Assembly: GCF_000315625.1 (NCBI RefSeq)
Contig: NW_005434598.1
Coordinates: forward strand, 63,016-85,015
Reading direction: 5' to 3'
From: Guillardia theta CCMP2712
Lineage: Eukaryota; Cryptophyceae; Pyrenomonadales; Geminigeraceae
Length of the DNA stretch: 22,000 nt
A program made the translations under genes and the position numbers. Of the stretch, positions 1 to 9,960 are shown one piece after another. Each line of letters starts with the position of its first letter. Within the stretch, counting starts at the first letter, position 1. Under the pieces are notes generated by a model that saw only the letters and a list, made by a program, of their open reading frames with translations, made no database searches and had not been told where the DNA came from.

Positions 1-330
1 AATCTCCCTCCTTCGCGCCCTCCCACTCCCTCCCTCCCTCCCTCGCTCTCTCCCTCCCTCCCTCCCTCCCCACTTGCTTCCTCCTCCCTCCTTTTCTCCT
101 CTGTCTCTCCTGCTCCCTGCTCCCTTCCTCTCTCCTCCCTCCCCTCTCCCCTCTCCTCTCTGCTCTCTTCCTCCCCCATACCCTCTGCTCTCCTCCATGC
201 TCCAGCGCTCTTCATGGCCTACGTCCCTGTAGGTCTTGCCGAGTACATTGTCTTCTTTGGCTCACTTGCGGTGAGGGCGATCAGCAAGAGGCAGCTGCTA
301 ACCTGGCTAGCAGAAGGAGAATCGAACGTA

Positions 331-364
<34 letters not shown>

Positions 365-791
365 CTCGTCCTCCTCGTTGTGCTCTTAGCAGTCTACCTG
401 AGTTGAGACGTTGCCGTGTGAAAGTGTTTTGATAGGAGGGGGGGGGGGAGGGAGGGAGGGAGGAGGCGAAGGAGTGGGGGCAGCGAAGGCAGCGAGAGGG
501 GTAGGTAGGAAGGGAGGATCCATGCAAGACTGTAAAACACTTGTCGCATTGTCTTATCAGTACATTGTTCTTGCTTCAGATTGTTGTCCTCCTTCCAGTT
601 TCTCACATCAAGAGGACAAACAAGTCTCTTTTGATGGACACGTTATTGTTACTCAAATGTTATTCAAATGTCAACCAGGTTGACAAACAAAGAGCAGTCT
701 GCCCAAACGGTCTTTAATCCAAAGTTCGCAGCTAACCTCTGGCAAAACTTCCAACTCACTCACTGCTCCTAAGACATGAGAACTAGTGCCA
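1..791. repeat. Low-complexity spacer, no gene seen
   Basis: Bases 1-200 are almost pure pyrimidine (CCTCC/CTCTC runs). A CCTCGT hexamer microsatellite lies at about 331-379, and a G-rich tract (GGGGGAGGGA type) at about 437-485. The rest, 500-791, has ordinary composition and is probably the 3' flank of the minus-strand gene that ends at 792. Short open frames across this stretch are Pro/Arg or Gly/Arg repeats produced by the microsatellite and do not look like proteins. Confidence 0.7.
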
Positions 792-1940
792 TCAAGCTTC
801 ACGCAGAATCGCTATGAGACGTTCTCGTGGCTCCTGCTCCTCAATCTTCAAACATGCTGAGAACTACAACAAAAAATCATCAGTCGGGTCAGCGCGACTT
901 GACATAGTTGTAGAGATCAACGTGTAGTTGCAGGATGAGGCGAAGTCGATGACAGAAAGCAACAGGAGGGAGTGAAAGAAGAAAGCAGGAGGACCGTTGA
1001 TCCTTACGAGGGAAGGAGGAGCAAGAGGAGAAGACAACAACTTACAACAGAGTGCTTCTTAGTATCCGCACTTGCAACTCTCATCTCGTTTGGGTTGCTT
1101 GCAACCTCCATGATGATGTTGATAACCTGCAACAGAAGTCAATCAAGTCAATTTCACATCAATAACATGCGCTACATCGTTCGTCTCGTCCTTTCCTCCG
1201 GGAGTGTGGGTAATAGAAATCAACCTCAACCTGTGCAAACACGGTCATTCCGTTTCAACATCACTGCACAGTCCTCACGGGGAAGAGATGAAAGCGAGGT
1301 CGCTGCCTTGCTCGAACAGATGTAACACTGATCGCTCGTCCACTGCGACCATACAGAGCGTCCACTTCCCATCCTCTGGCTCTTGCGTCTCATCAACGGA
1401 CCTCAGTTGTACCTCAGCATCGTGGAAGAACCTCGACTGCTGCCTGAGCCCGTCGGCAGTCAGCTGGTTGTCATTTCGATGCTCCTCCCCCGTGCTAGTT
1501 CCGATCAGTCCGTGCAGCATCGTCGAAAGGATCGCTCCCCTTGCTCCGCGCTGGTGCGGGATGCTTTTACGAGGGTAGATGTGCGCAGGGGAAGAAGCCG
1601 ATCTCATCCTCATGTCACGGATCTCCATCTCTCCCTCATTGCTGTCAACTGCAGCCTTAGGGCTCGATGGACCTATGAAAGCTCTCCATAGCAAGTTGCT
1701 TCGCATCCCTCGTTGGTATGACAGCTTTTTCCCTGCCTTTGACTTCGACGGATTTAGCAAGTCGAAAGCCTCTCTCTGCGCCCTCAAACCATCGTCCATA
1801 TGGGGATCTTTAGATTGTCTCCCATCCGAAGCCAACATGCTTGAGAATGCTGAGACTAACAGTTCACCTCGATTGAGCCTTTGCACTTTGTTGGGACGGA
1901 AATATTTTCCTGTGCTCTTTCGATGTTGAATGCTATCCAT
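792..1940 (-). CDS. Four-exon hypothetical protein (about 289 aa)
   Basis: Proposed exons, read on the minus strand: 1940-1279, 1230-1176, 1126-1046 and 863-792. The first exon is open for 220 codons, and TAG and TAA stops lie in frame just upstream of ATG 1940, supporting that start. It ends at GTGAGG. Exon 3 is bounded by TCTGTTGCAG and GTAAGT and is open in only one of three frames. Exon 4 follows TTTTTTGTTGTAG and continues in the same phase to TGA, ending RERLIAILREA. Exon 2 (introns of 48 and 49 nt, donor GTAGCG) is the least certain step, but it links the phases of exons 1 and 3. The protein is basic at the N terminus and hydrophilic, with no signal peptide or membrane segment. I recognise no domain. 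The neighbourhood gives no functional hint. Confidence 0.55.
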
Positions 1941-2280
1941 TTTGCACGTTTCGTATCCTTGCTGTCTTTGCGTTTACTAATCTTCAGTTCAGCCTGCTGA
2001 TGTAGATCTGTAGACAATCACAACAAGTCAATTAGAAATGGTCTTTACACATCTCTATCCGCTCTCCATCTTGTCCTTGCTCATCTTATCCTTGCGCCTT
2101 CTCACAATTCTATCCTCCTCCCAATCTCTCCTCTCCTCTCCTCTCCCCTACTCTCTTCTCCCCTACTCTCCTCTCCCAAACTCTCCTCTCCTCTCCTCTC
2201 CTCTCCTCTCCTCTCCTCTCCCCTACTCTCTTCACCACACTCTTCATCGCTGCTTTGTTCTTGTCTTCGGTTTTACTCTA
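1941..2280. repeat. CTCTC/CTCCT pentamer repeat tract in spacer
   Basis: About 2120-2235 is a pyrimidine tract built on a 5-bp CTCTC/CTCCT unit with interspersed CCCTACTCTC variants. The open frame across it (2038-2283) encodes only Leu/Ser/Pro repeats and is not a credible gene. The part adjacent to 1940 is probably the upstream region of the minus-strand gene; I see no defined promoter motif. Confidence 0.6.
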
Positions 2281-3180
2281 TAATAAATGTCCCACAACCC
2301 CTACCCCCTGATCTCTTCATCTGCACGCCCTTCCTCACCCCCCAAATACCCTTCACCTACCCCCTCATTAACAGGGTCTACTACCCGTAGTTGCTCCGAA
2401 GATGACATGACCCCAGGCTTCTGAGTCTCCGACCCCACCCTACCATACAAGGTGAGTTTACTTAGCCACCCCTCCTACCGTACCTGTCCCCTTCATGCCA
2501 CACAATTGTCATAACCGAGGTCATAGCTTCCTAGTTCCTCCCTAGAGGCCCTCTTACGGCTACTTTTCAGTACCCACCCCTATTCATCAGCAGACATCTT
2601 GACCTGAAAGTTCCGGCCCCATGTACCCCCCCCCCGTGCTCAACAATAACCCCCTACCCCCAGAGCTGCCCCGGAGGAACATCCCCCTGTATACAAATCA
2701 GTGAACCCTTATGTTCCTCCACCCTCTGGTGGTCCTAGAGCAGTGTCAGTAGTGACGGAGTGGCATGGTAGGATCCACCCCTCCCTGCTATGCTGATAAC
2801 CCCTACCCCGCGGCCTGGCCTGAAGACCCCCAGAACGGACCACCCCCCTATTGTCGGCGACGGTTCTCGTTCCCACACTCCGCCGTAAAGTCAGTCAAAC
2901 TCGGTCGATCACCCACCCTACCCCTCTGAGCTCCGGCCGAGGCTGTGGAACCATCCATTTCATTATGAAACAGTAGGGGTACCAGGACCCTTTTCTACCA
3001 CCCCCCTCGCCGATCTAATACAATAGTGTGGCCCACTGGTAGTCCGTATCTCATGAAATTCTACAACATTTTTAATATGAGCGGTTGCCTTCTTGAGGCC
3101 CACCGTATCAGCATCCCCTGTCTCTTTGGGATGAAGGGTCAGATAAAAGTAGTACAAATGTGAAAAAGCCTCGTTTCTCC
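2281..3180. repeat. C-rich block with many CCCTACCC/ACCCC motifs, no gene
   Basis: About 900 bases in which short CCCTACC, ACCCCTACCCC and CCACCC words recur every 20 to 60 bases, separated by non-repeated DNA. It is the opposite-strand counterpart of the GGTAGGG-rich blocks at about 5400-5900, 10220-10520 and 12690-13020. No convincing reading frame runs through it. On the minus strand the G runs could form quadruplexes (inference). Confidence 0.5.
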
Positions 3181-3239
3181 TTATGATTGAATCCGAGAGT
3201 CATGACTCAAACAAAAATCAAGTTCCTTCCTGGAGAGTC

Positions 3240-3845
3240 CCGCAGCCGCGCCGGTGCCCGGGCCCGACTGGCCGGCGGCTGGCGAACTTCCGAACTCCTG
3301 CCAGGGCGGCGGCCTGCGGCAGCGGCGGCGGCGGCGGCCGCCGCCGCCGCCATGCGATCATCAGTGACTACGGTAGCACCGTTGAATCATCTGATCGTGA
3401 CGCACTGCGGCACGGGACTCGGGCGCTGACTGTGAGTCGGGAGGTGGTCGTCCGGTACCGTACGGTATGAGTCACGTGACCCGTGACCGTGACGGTACGC
3501 CGGGTGACCGTACTCCGTAGTCACGGGGGGGCCGACTCGAATCGGCCCGAGTCGGGGGCCCGGGGGCCGCCAGTGCACGACTGAGTCCGGGCCACTGCCC
3601 GGCCGCTTCGGGAGTCCGAACTTGCCCCGGGCCGGGCCGTTGGAACCGCGCGGCCGGAACGCCGATCGGACGGGCGGCGGCCGGGCCCGGCCCTGGCCGC
3701 GCTGAGCGGCAGCGGCTGGTGGCAGGCTTCCGGGGCTGGCGGCTGCCCGGGCCGGCTCGCCGGACTCCGGGACTTTCCGACCGGGTGACCGCCGCCGCGC
3801 TTGGCTTCGACTCAGTCCGCCGGGCCCGGCCCCGGCGGTGCCGGG
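3240..3845. other. Very GC-rich block with palindromes, interrupted by the LTR element
   Basis: Base composition jumps sharply to GC-rich at about 3240 and stays there until the left end of the LTR element; the block resumes at 5302 and fades at about 5370. It contains a perfect 28-bp GGC/GCC palindrome (3324-3351), the palindrome GTCACGTGAC (3471-3480) and a cluster of GTGAC/GTCAC and GGTAC words at about 3430-3530. Open frames on both strands are Pro/Arg/Ala-rich and typical of random GC-rich DNA. No gene, tRNA or rRNA is recognised. Confidence 0.5.
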
Positions 3846-4144
3846 TGATGGAACGTATGCCAGCCGTGTCAGTCAGATAGCGCCGAGTTAACAAAAACTC
3901 TCCTGTAAACCAAGACGACTTACGTCAGTGTTTGCGGGGCGGCGGCATGTAGTACAGGATGAAGAGGGGACTTTGCTTGGGTTTCACATCCTAGCATACA
4001 GTCTATCTCTCATGTGCTCCTCAATTCTGGTTTTGTGTGCATTAAACTCGGTCTTGAGCAAAAACTGTCTTGTTACAACTAAGGTCGATGTGATATCTGC
4101 GTGACTTTGGACTAGTACAAGTCTAACAAACTTGTATTCCGTCG
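3846..4144. repeat. Left LTR of the compact element
   Basis: The first stretch (3848-3925) matches 4968-5045 with one obvious mismatch, and 3981-4143 matches 5134-5300 nearly throughout. Between these anchors the copies differ by substitutions and indels, the left copy being about 37 bases shorter overall. Confidence 0.75.
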
Positions 4145-4409
4145 CCGCCGTTATGAGCCCCGATTACATGCTCAATCATGTTGATCAGCTTTACACATTC
4201 GGATGACTCCTCTCTTCAATCAGGCTCTCTTTCTAGCCGCAAGTTGTTTAGGCCTCTCATCTCAGCCTCAATTTGTTTGATTGATCTTCGAATTGGAAAA
4301 ACAAGCCTTTCCCCAGCCAGATTTGGTCGGTCGAATATCTGCTTAACCGTGTGGAAACGCACTTGAAGCTGATTCGATTTTAATCTTCTTGATCTTTGAG
4401 TAGGATCAA

Positions 4410-4835
4410 ATGGAACTACCAGGAGATCTGGCGGAAGTTTTCACTGCGCAGAGTCATGTCATGGAGCTAGGCTGTGGCGCGGCATGGCATAACTGGAGCT
4501 ACTTCTGGATCGGCGAACAAGGTACTACTGCACAACAATCTTCAGATGCCTTGAAACGGATGTTCCAATCTCGCGGCAGCAATCTCTGGTCACAAGTTCT
4601 TTACGGTTCAAAATTTATCTTTTGGTCTTCAAATGCCGGCGGGCACGCTCTCTCTCTCTCTCTCTCTCTGTTATCTGAACTCCAAAGTTCTCTCCTCAGA
4701 CTCTCTTATCTTATCCTCCTTCTCTCGTCATTGCATCAGCTCGCCAGGCATCTCCCTTATCTCTGCACTGCACATCTAATAGCCCTGCATGAAAATCTTC
4801 TTCAGAATGGACAATCGGGGGCCTTGAATGGTTAA
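4410..4835 (+). other. Internal region of LTR element with a 141-codon open frame of doubtful status
   Basis: An ATG-initiated frame runs from 4410 to 4835 inside the element. The first 75 residues have mixed composition (Trp and Gly rich, with MELGCGAAWHNWSYFWIG near the start), while the rest is a translated CT microsatellite (about 4649-4670) followed by Leu/Ser-rich sequence. It matches no gag, protease, RT or integrase motif I know. It could be a fragment of captured host sequence or chance. I see no evidence of function. Confidence 0.25.
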
Positions 4836-4965
4836 TGATTGCCCACTCAGCATGACTGTGAACTTGACGTTGTATCGTCGTATCTTGACTTGGATCTGCT
4901 GACATTCTTGTTTGCGTGACTTTCTGACGTCCGATGTAACGTACTATTTCAGAAACTCGGGGGGA

Positions 4966-5301
4966 GGATGGAACGTATGCCAGCCGTGCCAGTCAGATAG
5001 CGCCGAGTTAACAAAAACTCTCCTGTAAACCAAGACGACTTACGTGTTTGCGAGGCGGCCAATGTAGCGTGTGTGGACGAAGAGGGGGCTTTCCTAGCCG
5101 TCTTGCTAAGGTCCTCTCATGTCTGGATGCTTGTGTTTCACATCCTAGCATACATTCTATAGTATCTCTTGTGCTCCTCAATTCTGGATTTGTGTGCATT
5201 AAACTCGGTCTTGAGCAAAAACTGTCTTGTTACAACTAAGGTCGATGTGATATCTGCGTGACTTTGGACTAGTACAAGTCTAACAAACTTGTATTCCGTC
5301 A
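4966..5301. repeat. Right LTR of the compact element
   Basis: Right-hand copy of the direct repeat. It ends ...TATTCCGTCA directly before the CCGGG duplication. It carries extra bases in the middle segment (about 5046-5133) relative to the left copy. Confidence 0.75.
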
Positions 5302-6625
5302 CCGGGTCCGACGGAACGGTCACCCGGTGGCCGGGCAGGAGGCAGTGCCGGGCCCCGTCATTTTGACTCACGGCGCTGAGGTGCAACAGTGACGGCAGAA
5401 ATGGAGGGCTCATGTGGTAGGGTGGGGTCATTATTTATGGGGTGTAAGAAGGTGGTGGTGATTGAATGTAGGGGTACTTTGATTCAAGGGTATTCATGAA
5501 CCGGTACCGCATACTGGTAAAAATGGAGTCACCAATGACACGGAATGACTTACCTGGGGTCCAACAAAAAGGGTGGGGTTCATAGATCCAACCGTCAATT
5601 ATACAGGGTGGTTGTTGCTCATATGGCTAAAATTATGGCGGTAGGGGTGATATCAACCCTCTTTGTATGTGGGGTACTTTTCCCATGACATGTATGGGTA
5701 GGGGTGGATGAAACAGGGGTGGTCTAACTCACAGTGATGGCCTGACAAAACAGAAAGGTAGGGTGGTCAACAATAAATTCTATGGGTAGGGTACTTGAAT
5801 AGACAAGGTAGGGTACTTGGAAGTATTCTGTAGGGTAAAGAAATATTCATTTGTGGGTAGGGGTGGTGATCAAAAAGCAAAAGAGGTAGGGGTTAGTGTG
5901 AAGGGGTGCGATAAGGCGGGAGAGTTTGTCTTGAGAGAATGCACAGCAGAGGCGGAAACAGACTGAGAGGAGCAGGAGCAGGAGGAGGAGGAGGAGGGAA
6001 AGAGAAGGGAGGAAGGATAAAGATAGTGAGAATAGAAGAGGGAGGGAGAGAGAGAGCTGGAGCAGAGGAAGGGAAGGAGAGGAAGAGGAGATGAGGTGAA
6101 GGAGAGGAGGAGACGAAGGCGAGGTTTTGCAGGGGATATCAGAGGGAGTATACAACATGAGGGCGTTGAGGTTGACGTGTGATAGTGTGGAGTTATCGAC
6201 GGCAGGAGATATGAGGAAGGGTAGGGGATGCATCAATTTAATCAACTACAGGGAGGGGATCCTCTGGACAGACGAATCACAGAGGGCAGTAAGGATCACA
6301 AGGACGGACGGGGAGTAGGGAACAACCGAACACTTGCGATGAGCTGAGAGTGTAGCGCAAATCAGAATGTGATGAATGGTTTATGAAAAACATACGTGCA
6401 GTTATGAAATGGTTGGTGTTGGGTGTGAAAGGAGGAGCGGAGAGAGAGAGATCGAGATGTACTCGGTGTAGTGGTGTTGAATGCAGTCAGCTATAGAGAG
6501 CAACACAGAACGTAGTATTAAGAGACACATTCCCGCTTATGTTGGTCTTGCACATTGGGAGTATTGCCAATCTCAATCAAGAATCATCAAATGATCTTTT
6601 TGGCCGATAACCTCTCCGCACTGCC
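5302..6625. repeat. GC remnant, GGTAGGG-rich block and purine-rich tract, no gene
   Basis: 5302-5370 continues the GC-rich block cut by the LTR element. About 5400-5900 is dense in GGTAGGGT, GGTAGGGGTGG and GGTAGGGTACTT words, opposite in orientation to the block at 2281-3180. About 5960-6125 is an A/G-rich tract (GGAGGAGG, GAGAGAG). 6126-6625 has ordinary composition with no gene I can support. The minus-strand open frame at 5847-6245 is translated purine repeat (poly-Leu/Ser). Confidence 0.55.
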
Positions 6626-6763
6626 GTGTTTGTTCTCATGTTGACGAATGTCATGAATGGTACCCGCCTCTTGTGTGACCCTGATCAGCAGATCAGCCAC
6701 TCCTGCTCGTTTGGGCTAAGAAATTTCCATTCTTTCACGGCCCGGGACTGCGACCACATCGAG

Positions 6764-7553
6764 ATGGCGCGTCCCGGGTCCGTGGCTCCCCCCCCCACCC
6801 TCAACGATGCAAACAAGGTACGAGCAGAGCGTCGGGAAGTGGGATGGACTGCGCTGACGAGGTTGCAAAACCCTCCTCCAGGTTGTTGAAGGTCAAAGTC
6901 TGAGAAACCTCAGCAATGGTCCAAGGAGCGGGCCCGCCCGCAAGAAGCTGACGGCACAGTTCAAGTCGCGTGACGAGGATTGCGGAAACAGTGGGTCGGC
7001 ATGTGACAAGACAGACTCGGATTCTTCAATCTCCGAGGAAGTTCACAGTGAGACGGACATGCCAAGAGGTAACATCTGCGAAGAAGAAGCCGTGTCTTCT
7101 CTTGCAGCCATGATTGCTGCGAATGATGATTCCAAGAATCGCAAGCGATCGTCCCTGTCGGCAAGAAACGTGCACATCAGCTCCGGCTCCACATCGCCAG
7201 TGAATGGAGATGGTGGAGCAGACCCAACTGTCCTCAAGAAGCAGCGAAGGCGCGAGAAGAACAGAGCCTCGGCGCAGCAGTCGAGGCAGCGGAAGAAGAT
7301 TCACCTTGAGTCTTTGGAAGTTCGCGTCGATGCACTGGAGGGCGAGAAGAAGTCGCTTCTCTGGCGGCTCGAGTCCCTCAACGCTGAGAACGCTGCTCTC
7401 AAGGCCAAGCTGCAGTCGCTGGTGAACAAGAAGGAGGCAAGTGAAGCTGACGACGAGGACCGAGAAGCGGCAGAGAAGCTCAACGCGCTTGCCGAGACTG
7501 CTCATGAGATTATCCAGCAACAGAAGAGTGGCGGGTCGTCCGGGAATGAGTGA
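6764..7553 (+). CDS. bZIP transcription factor, two exons, about 241 aa
   Basis: Exons 6764-6817 and 6882-7553, with a 64-nt intron (AAG|GTACGA ... CTCCTCCAG|GTT) in phase 0. The ATG at 6764 has a G at -3 and gives 18 codons before the intron; ATGs at 6638 and 6653 are in frame upstream and would lengthen the N terminus. A basic region (RRREKNRASAQQSRQRKK) carries the N-x7-R signature of bZIP proteins. From the basic-region Arg the first zipper Leu is at +10, followed by five more Leu at exact 7-residue spacing, a six-heptad leucine zipper. The N-terminal half is Ser/Asp/Glu-rich and low in structure, as is common for activation or regulatory regions; the C terminus is acidic and then Ser/Gly-rich. 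Expected to act in the nucleus as a dimer on DNA. The subfamily and target genes cannot be told from sequence. Confidence 0.9.
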
Positions 7554-8220
7554 TTGAATCAGGTGGGAGAGAACCCGCAAGTAATTTCTCTGTTGTTGTC
7601 CCTCCCATCTCCTTCATTTCCATCCTCAGCCTGTCACCTTCCGACAGCCTCGAGGGCGAGATGGATTTCGGGGCTGGACCGGTGGAAGAGAAAACGGAGA
7701 GATGCAACTTTCTGTTTCTTCTTGGCTGAGAATGTTTTCGACCCGCTATTACCAAATCTTGTTTTAATAAGTTTGGAGTCTGTCTTTCACTCCTCTCTCC
7801 GTCTCGACCTCTCGTTGAATTTCTACGAAGCAGCTTCACCGCGAGCTTCCTCGTCTTCGTAATCTGGTTCACATCATCTACCATCATGAAGGACTTGGTC
7901 TCGCGTGAAGGAGTTCAGCTGAGGACAAGGTCACAGGAGTATCGACAGACATCCGTCACTCACTCCTCCTTGTCCTCGTTCTGCTCCTTGTGTCCTGAAG
8001 CCTTGGAAGCAGCTGCCGCGCTTGAGGAAGGCTTCAAACATACTTGATAACCTGCACGTATTGTTTACCCTCCTCACTTTCTTCTCTCTCAATCCTCCCT
8101 CTTCGCCCCCCGCCCCTCCCAGCCCCCGCACAAATTCTCAACAGGCTCACCTTTCAGATCTACATAGTAGGTTGCATAGAAACTCAGCAAGCACCTGCGA
8201 TGGAGCATAAGCATGCGACT
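7554..8220. other. Convergent intergenic region, no gene seen
   Basis: Lies between the 3' ends of the bZIP gene (+) and the membrane-protein gene (-), so it should hold both 3' UTRs and terminators. It contains pyrimidine-rich stretches, especially about 8060-8130. Open frames here on both strands are short, low in complexity and unconvincing. Confidence 0.5.
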
Positions 8221-8997
8221 TCACAGCCAAAGAAGTGCTGACATGATGGCACCGTACTGGTTGAGAGCTACGACAGTGACTCTGCTGCCCTTAATGATTC
8301 TTGGGTACCTGCACGCCAGTCACGGAACGGAACAAAAATGGCGGAGAGCAGATGCATGAGAAGCATACATGAACAAGAGGAGAGGGCTTGCAATGAAGAA
8401 GAATGACAAGAATGTAGTCAATGCCTTGACTCTCATGGATGTATCAGAAACAACAGGATCCTTCCTTGACTTGTACTGGAGCAGCATGACAGTCATGGAG
8501 ACAGCATGGACCAAAGAGCTGAGAAAGAAGATGTTGGCCGCCCAAGAGTGAATGTTAGACTGCGTCGTCATCTTCCTCTCGGCTCGTGGTAGAGCAAGAA
8601 CGTCCATGATGTTTGGTTGGAGTGGGACCACACTGGTGACGGCGAGGCCAAGAGCTGCAATGTTTGCTGCAGTGTGTGATATGAACGCCAGGTAACCACT
8701 AACTCCAAGGCGCCATCGCACGATGATGGCTGTCAGAATCAAGAGGCTTGCAGTTGTACAGAGGCCACTTGCAAACACAAAGTATTCGAAACTTCCGGGC
8801 ATGTATGCTGTCATGCTGATTGTTGGATAAGGTGGCTGTTTTCCTTGCGCAATATGTGAGAGGACTGGAACTAGGATGGAGCTGACACCCAGCACAGCGG
8901 CCAGCAAGGGAACATGTTTCGCTTCCAACTGTCCCCTGGTCCTCGTCAATGGTTGCTCTTCAAAGTGACACATCAGTCCGTTAGAAACGCTCGACAT
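8221..8997 (-). CDS. Polytopic membrane protein, DRAM/Frag1-like, two exons, about 238 aa
   Basis: Exons on the minus strand: 8997-8369 and 8308-8221, with a 60-nt intron (CAT|GTATGC ... GCGTGCAG|G). Without splicing the frame runs on 16 codons to a stop at 8320; splicing adds a 28-residue tail ending VVALNQYGAIMSALLWL, which supplies a last membrane segment. Hydrophobic segments: about 30-48, 69-96, 98-127 (long, perhaps two), 148-175, 190-210 and 221-238. The segment after TM1 (PTISMTAYMPGSFEYFVFAS) resembles the conserved IS-x-TG...PE region of the DRAM/TMEM150/Frag1 group before its second membrane segment, and the count of about six segments fits. That family comprises endomembrane or plasma-membrane proteins linked in animals to autophagy and in yeast to lipid regulation. 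The family call is by motif memory only. The tail is short, so another exon cannot be excluded. Confidence 0.6.
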
Positions 8998-9365
8998 TCC
9001 AACCCACGTTGCTCCGCCAACAATGTTCTCAAACTATATGTCTTGAAACAAGTTACGCACGCATCGGTCTGCTGATGCACTTAGGATCTGAGGATCTCGC
9101 ACCCATCCAAACACACACTCTTTCCCTGCTCAACTTCTCAAAGATTCAAATCATCTTCCGCTAACGAGTGCGCACGAATTCCTCGCAGAGATGCTGAGAA
9201 TGAGGCGGCGGCGAACAATCTGGCCTAGATATCAAAGCACACCCATGGCTGCACCTGGCACCCGATCCGGCAACTCACGCCTGTTGGCAAGGTTCAGCGT
9301 TGAAGACATTGTCTGACAACCAGTTGATGACATCTACAACAAAAAGCAAAACATGCTACTTAAGA
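8998..9365. other. Upstream region of the minus-strand membrane-protein gene, no gene seen
   Basis: Ordinary composition, no long open frame and no repeat. It should contain the promoter of the gene starting at 8997, but I see no defined TATA or initiator motif. Confidence 0.4.
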
Positions 9366-9960
9366 CTTTATCGAGTGGGGATCCAATAAAAACATGATAG
9401 AGATGATAGAGATGAAACTCAAGAGCTACATAACCAACAGAATCTCAAAAACTGCAACGAAACGGAGGAAAGCAAGCTAATTGCTGTTAAACGCCACCAG
9501 GCGATATTAGGAGAAATTCAGAAAAACTTGGGAGAAATATGAAAGAATAGACCAAGAAAGGCACAACTACCAGGAAGAGATGGAAACACTGCAGATAATC
9601 TCCATTCAGGGACAAGAGATCAATGAGCGATAACACTCGAAATATCATGATGTCCTATCCTTCGAAACGAAATCGACCAGACCAAAGCACGTGGAGATGG
9701 TGGTGACTAGTGAGTGCAATGGACATGAGAATGTCGCAGAGGAATGAAGCCGTGCAACGATAGCAAGAGAAATGCGAATGGATGTACGACAATGAATTCG
9801 TGTCAAGTGACAGCAAAACATGCTGGGCTGTGTTCAAAGCGGGGGCACGAGATGGGAGTCCGCTGGAGATGTTGATCGATCTGGAGGCGATACAGAAGAT
9901 CTCCTACTATGATCAGGAGCAAGTGCAGCAGGAGCAAGGGATGGAACGAAGAAGGGGAAT
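9366..9960 (+). pseudogene. Coding-like fragments with frame breaks (possible gene remnant or unresolved exons)
   Basis: A plus-strand frame covers about 9388-9539, giving helical, charged sequence ending LGEIQKNLGEI before TGA. One base out of phase, the reading continues as ERIDQERHNYQEEMETLQ up to a TAA at about 9629, with a further short open piece in the same frame. A different frame at 9782-9960 reads MYDNEFVSSDSKTCWAVF and continues into the G-rich tract before the assembly gap. The pieces have coiled-coil-like composition, unlike the surrounding repeats. No splice sites join them cleanly, so decay by frameshift is one explanation; an exon-intron gene running into the gap, or sequencing error next to it, are others. 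Function unknown. Confidence 0.3.

Larger units (their letters stand above)
3846..5301. mobile_element. Compact non-autonomous LTR element (TRIM-like)
   Basis: Two direct repeats (3846-4144 and 4966-5301) flank an internal region of about 820 bases. The outer ends are TGATGGAA...TTCCGTCA, giving the TG...CA termini typical of LTRs with a short imperfect inverted repeat. CCGGG occurs immediately outside both ends (3841-3845 and 5302-5306) as a 5-bp target-site duplication. A purine run (4959-4967) abuts the right repeat where a polypurine tract is expected. No primer binding site with a clear tRNA match is visible after the left repeat, and no reverse transcriptase, integrase or gag motif is present. 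The copies differ in a middle segment and at the inner terminal bases (left ends CG, right starts GG), so the element is not recent. Confidence 0.7.

Noticed and set aside
972-1325. Plus-strand frame with a hydrophobic segment
   Set aside because: It begins at GTG with no ATG before the hydrophobic part, and lies antisense to exons 2 and 3 of a better-supported spliced gene.
2038-2283. 81-codon Leu/Ser/Pro frame
   Set aside because: Translation of a CTCTC repeat; no non-repetitive protein content.
3472-3894. 140-codon Pro/Arg/Ala-rich minus-strand frame
   Set aside because: Expected from stop-poor GC-rich DNA, and it crosses the boundary of the LTR element.
5847-6245. 132-codon minus-strand frame with poly-Leu
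   Set aside because: Antisense translation of an A/G-rich repeat tract.
7026-7580. 184-codon minus-strand frame
   Set aside because: Exact antisense of the bZIP coding exon, whose basic region and zipper are unmistakable.
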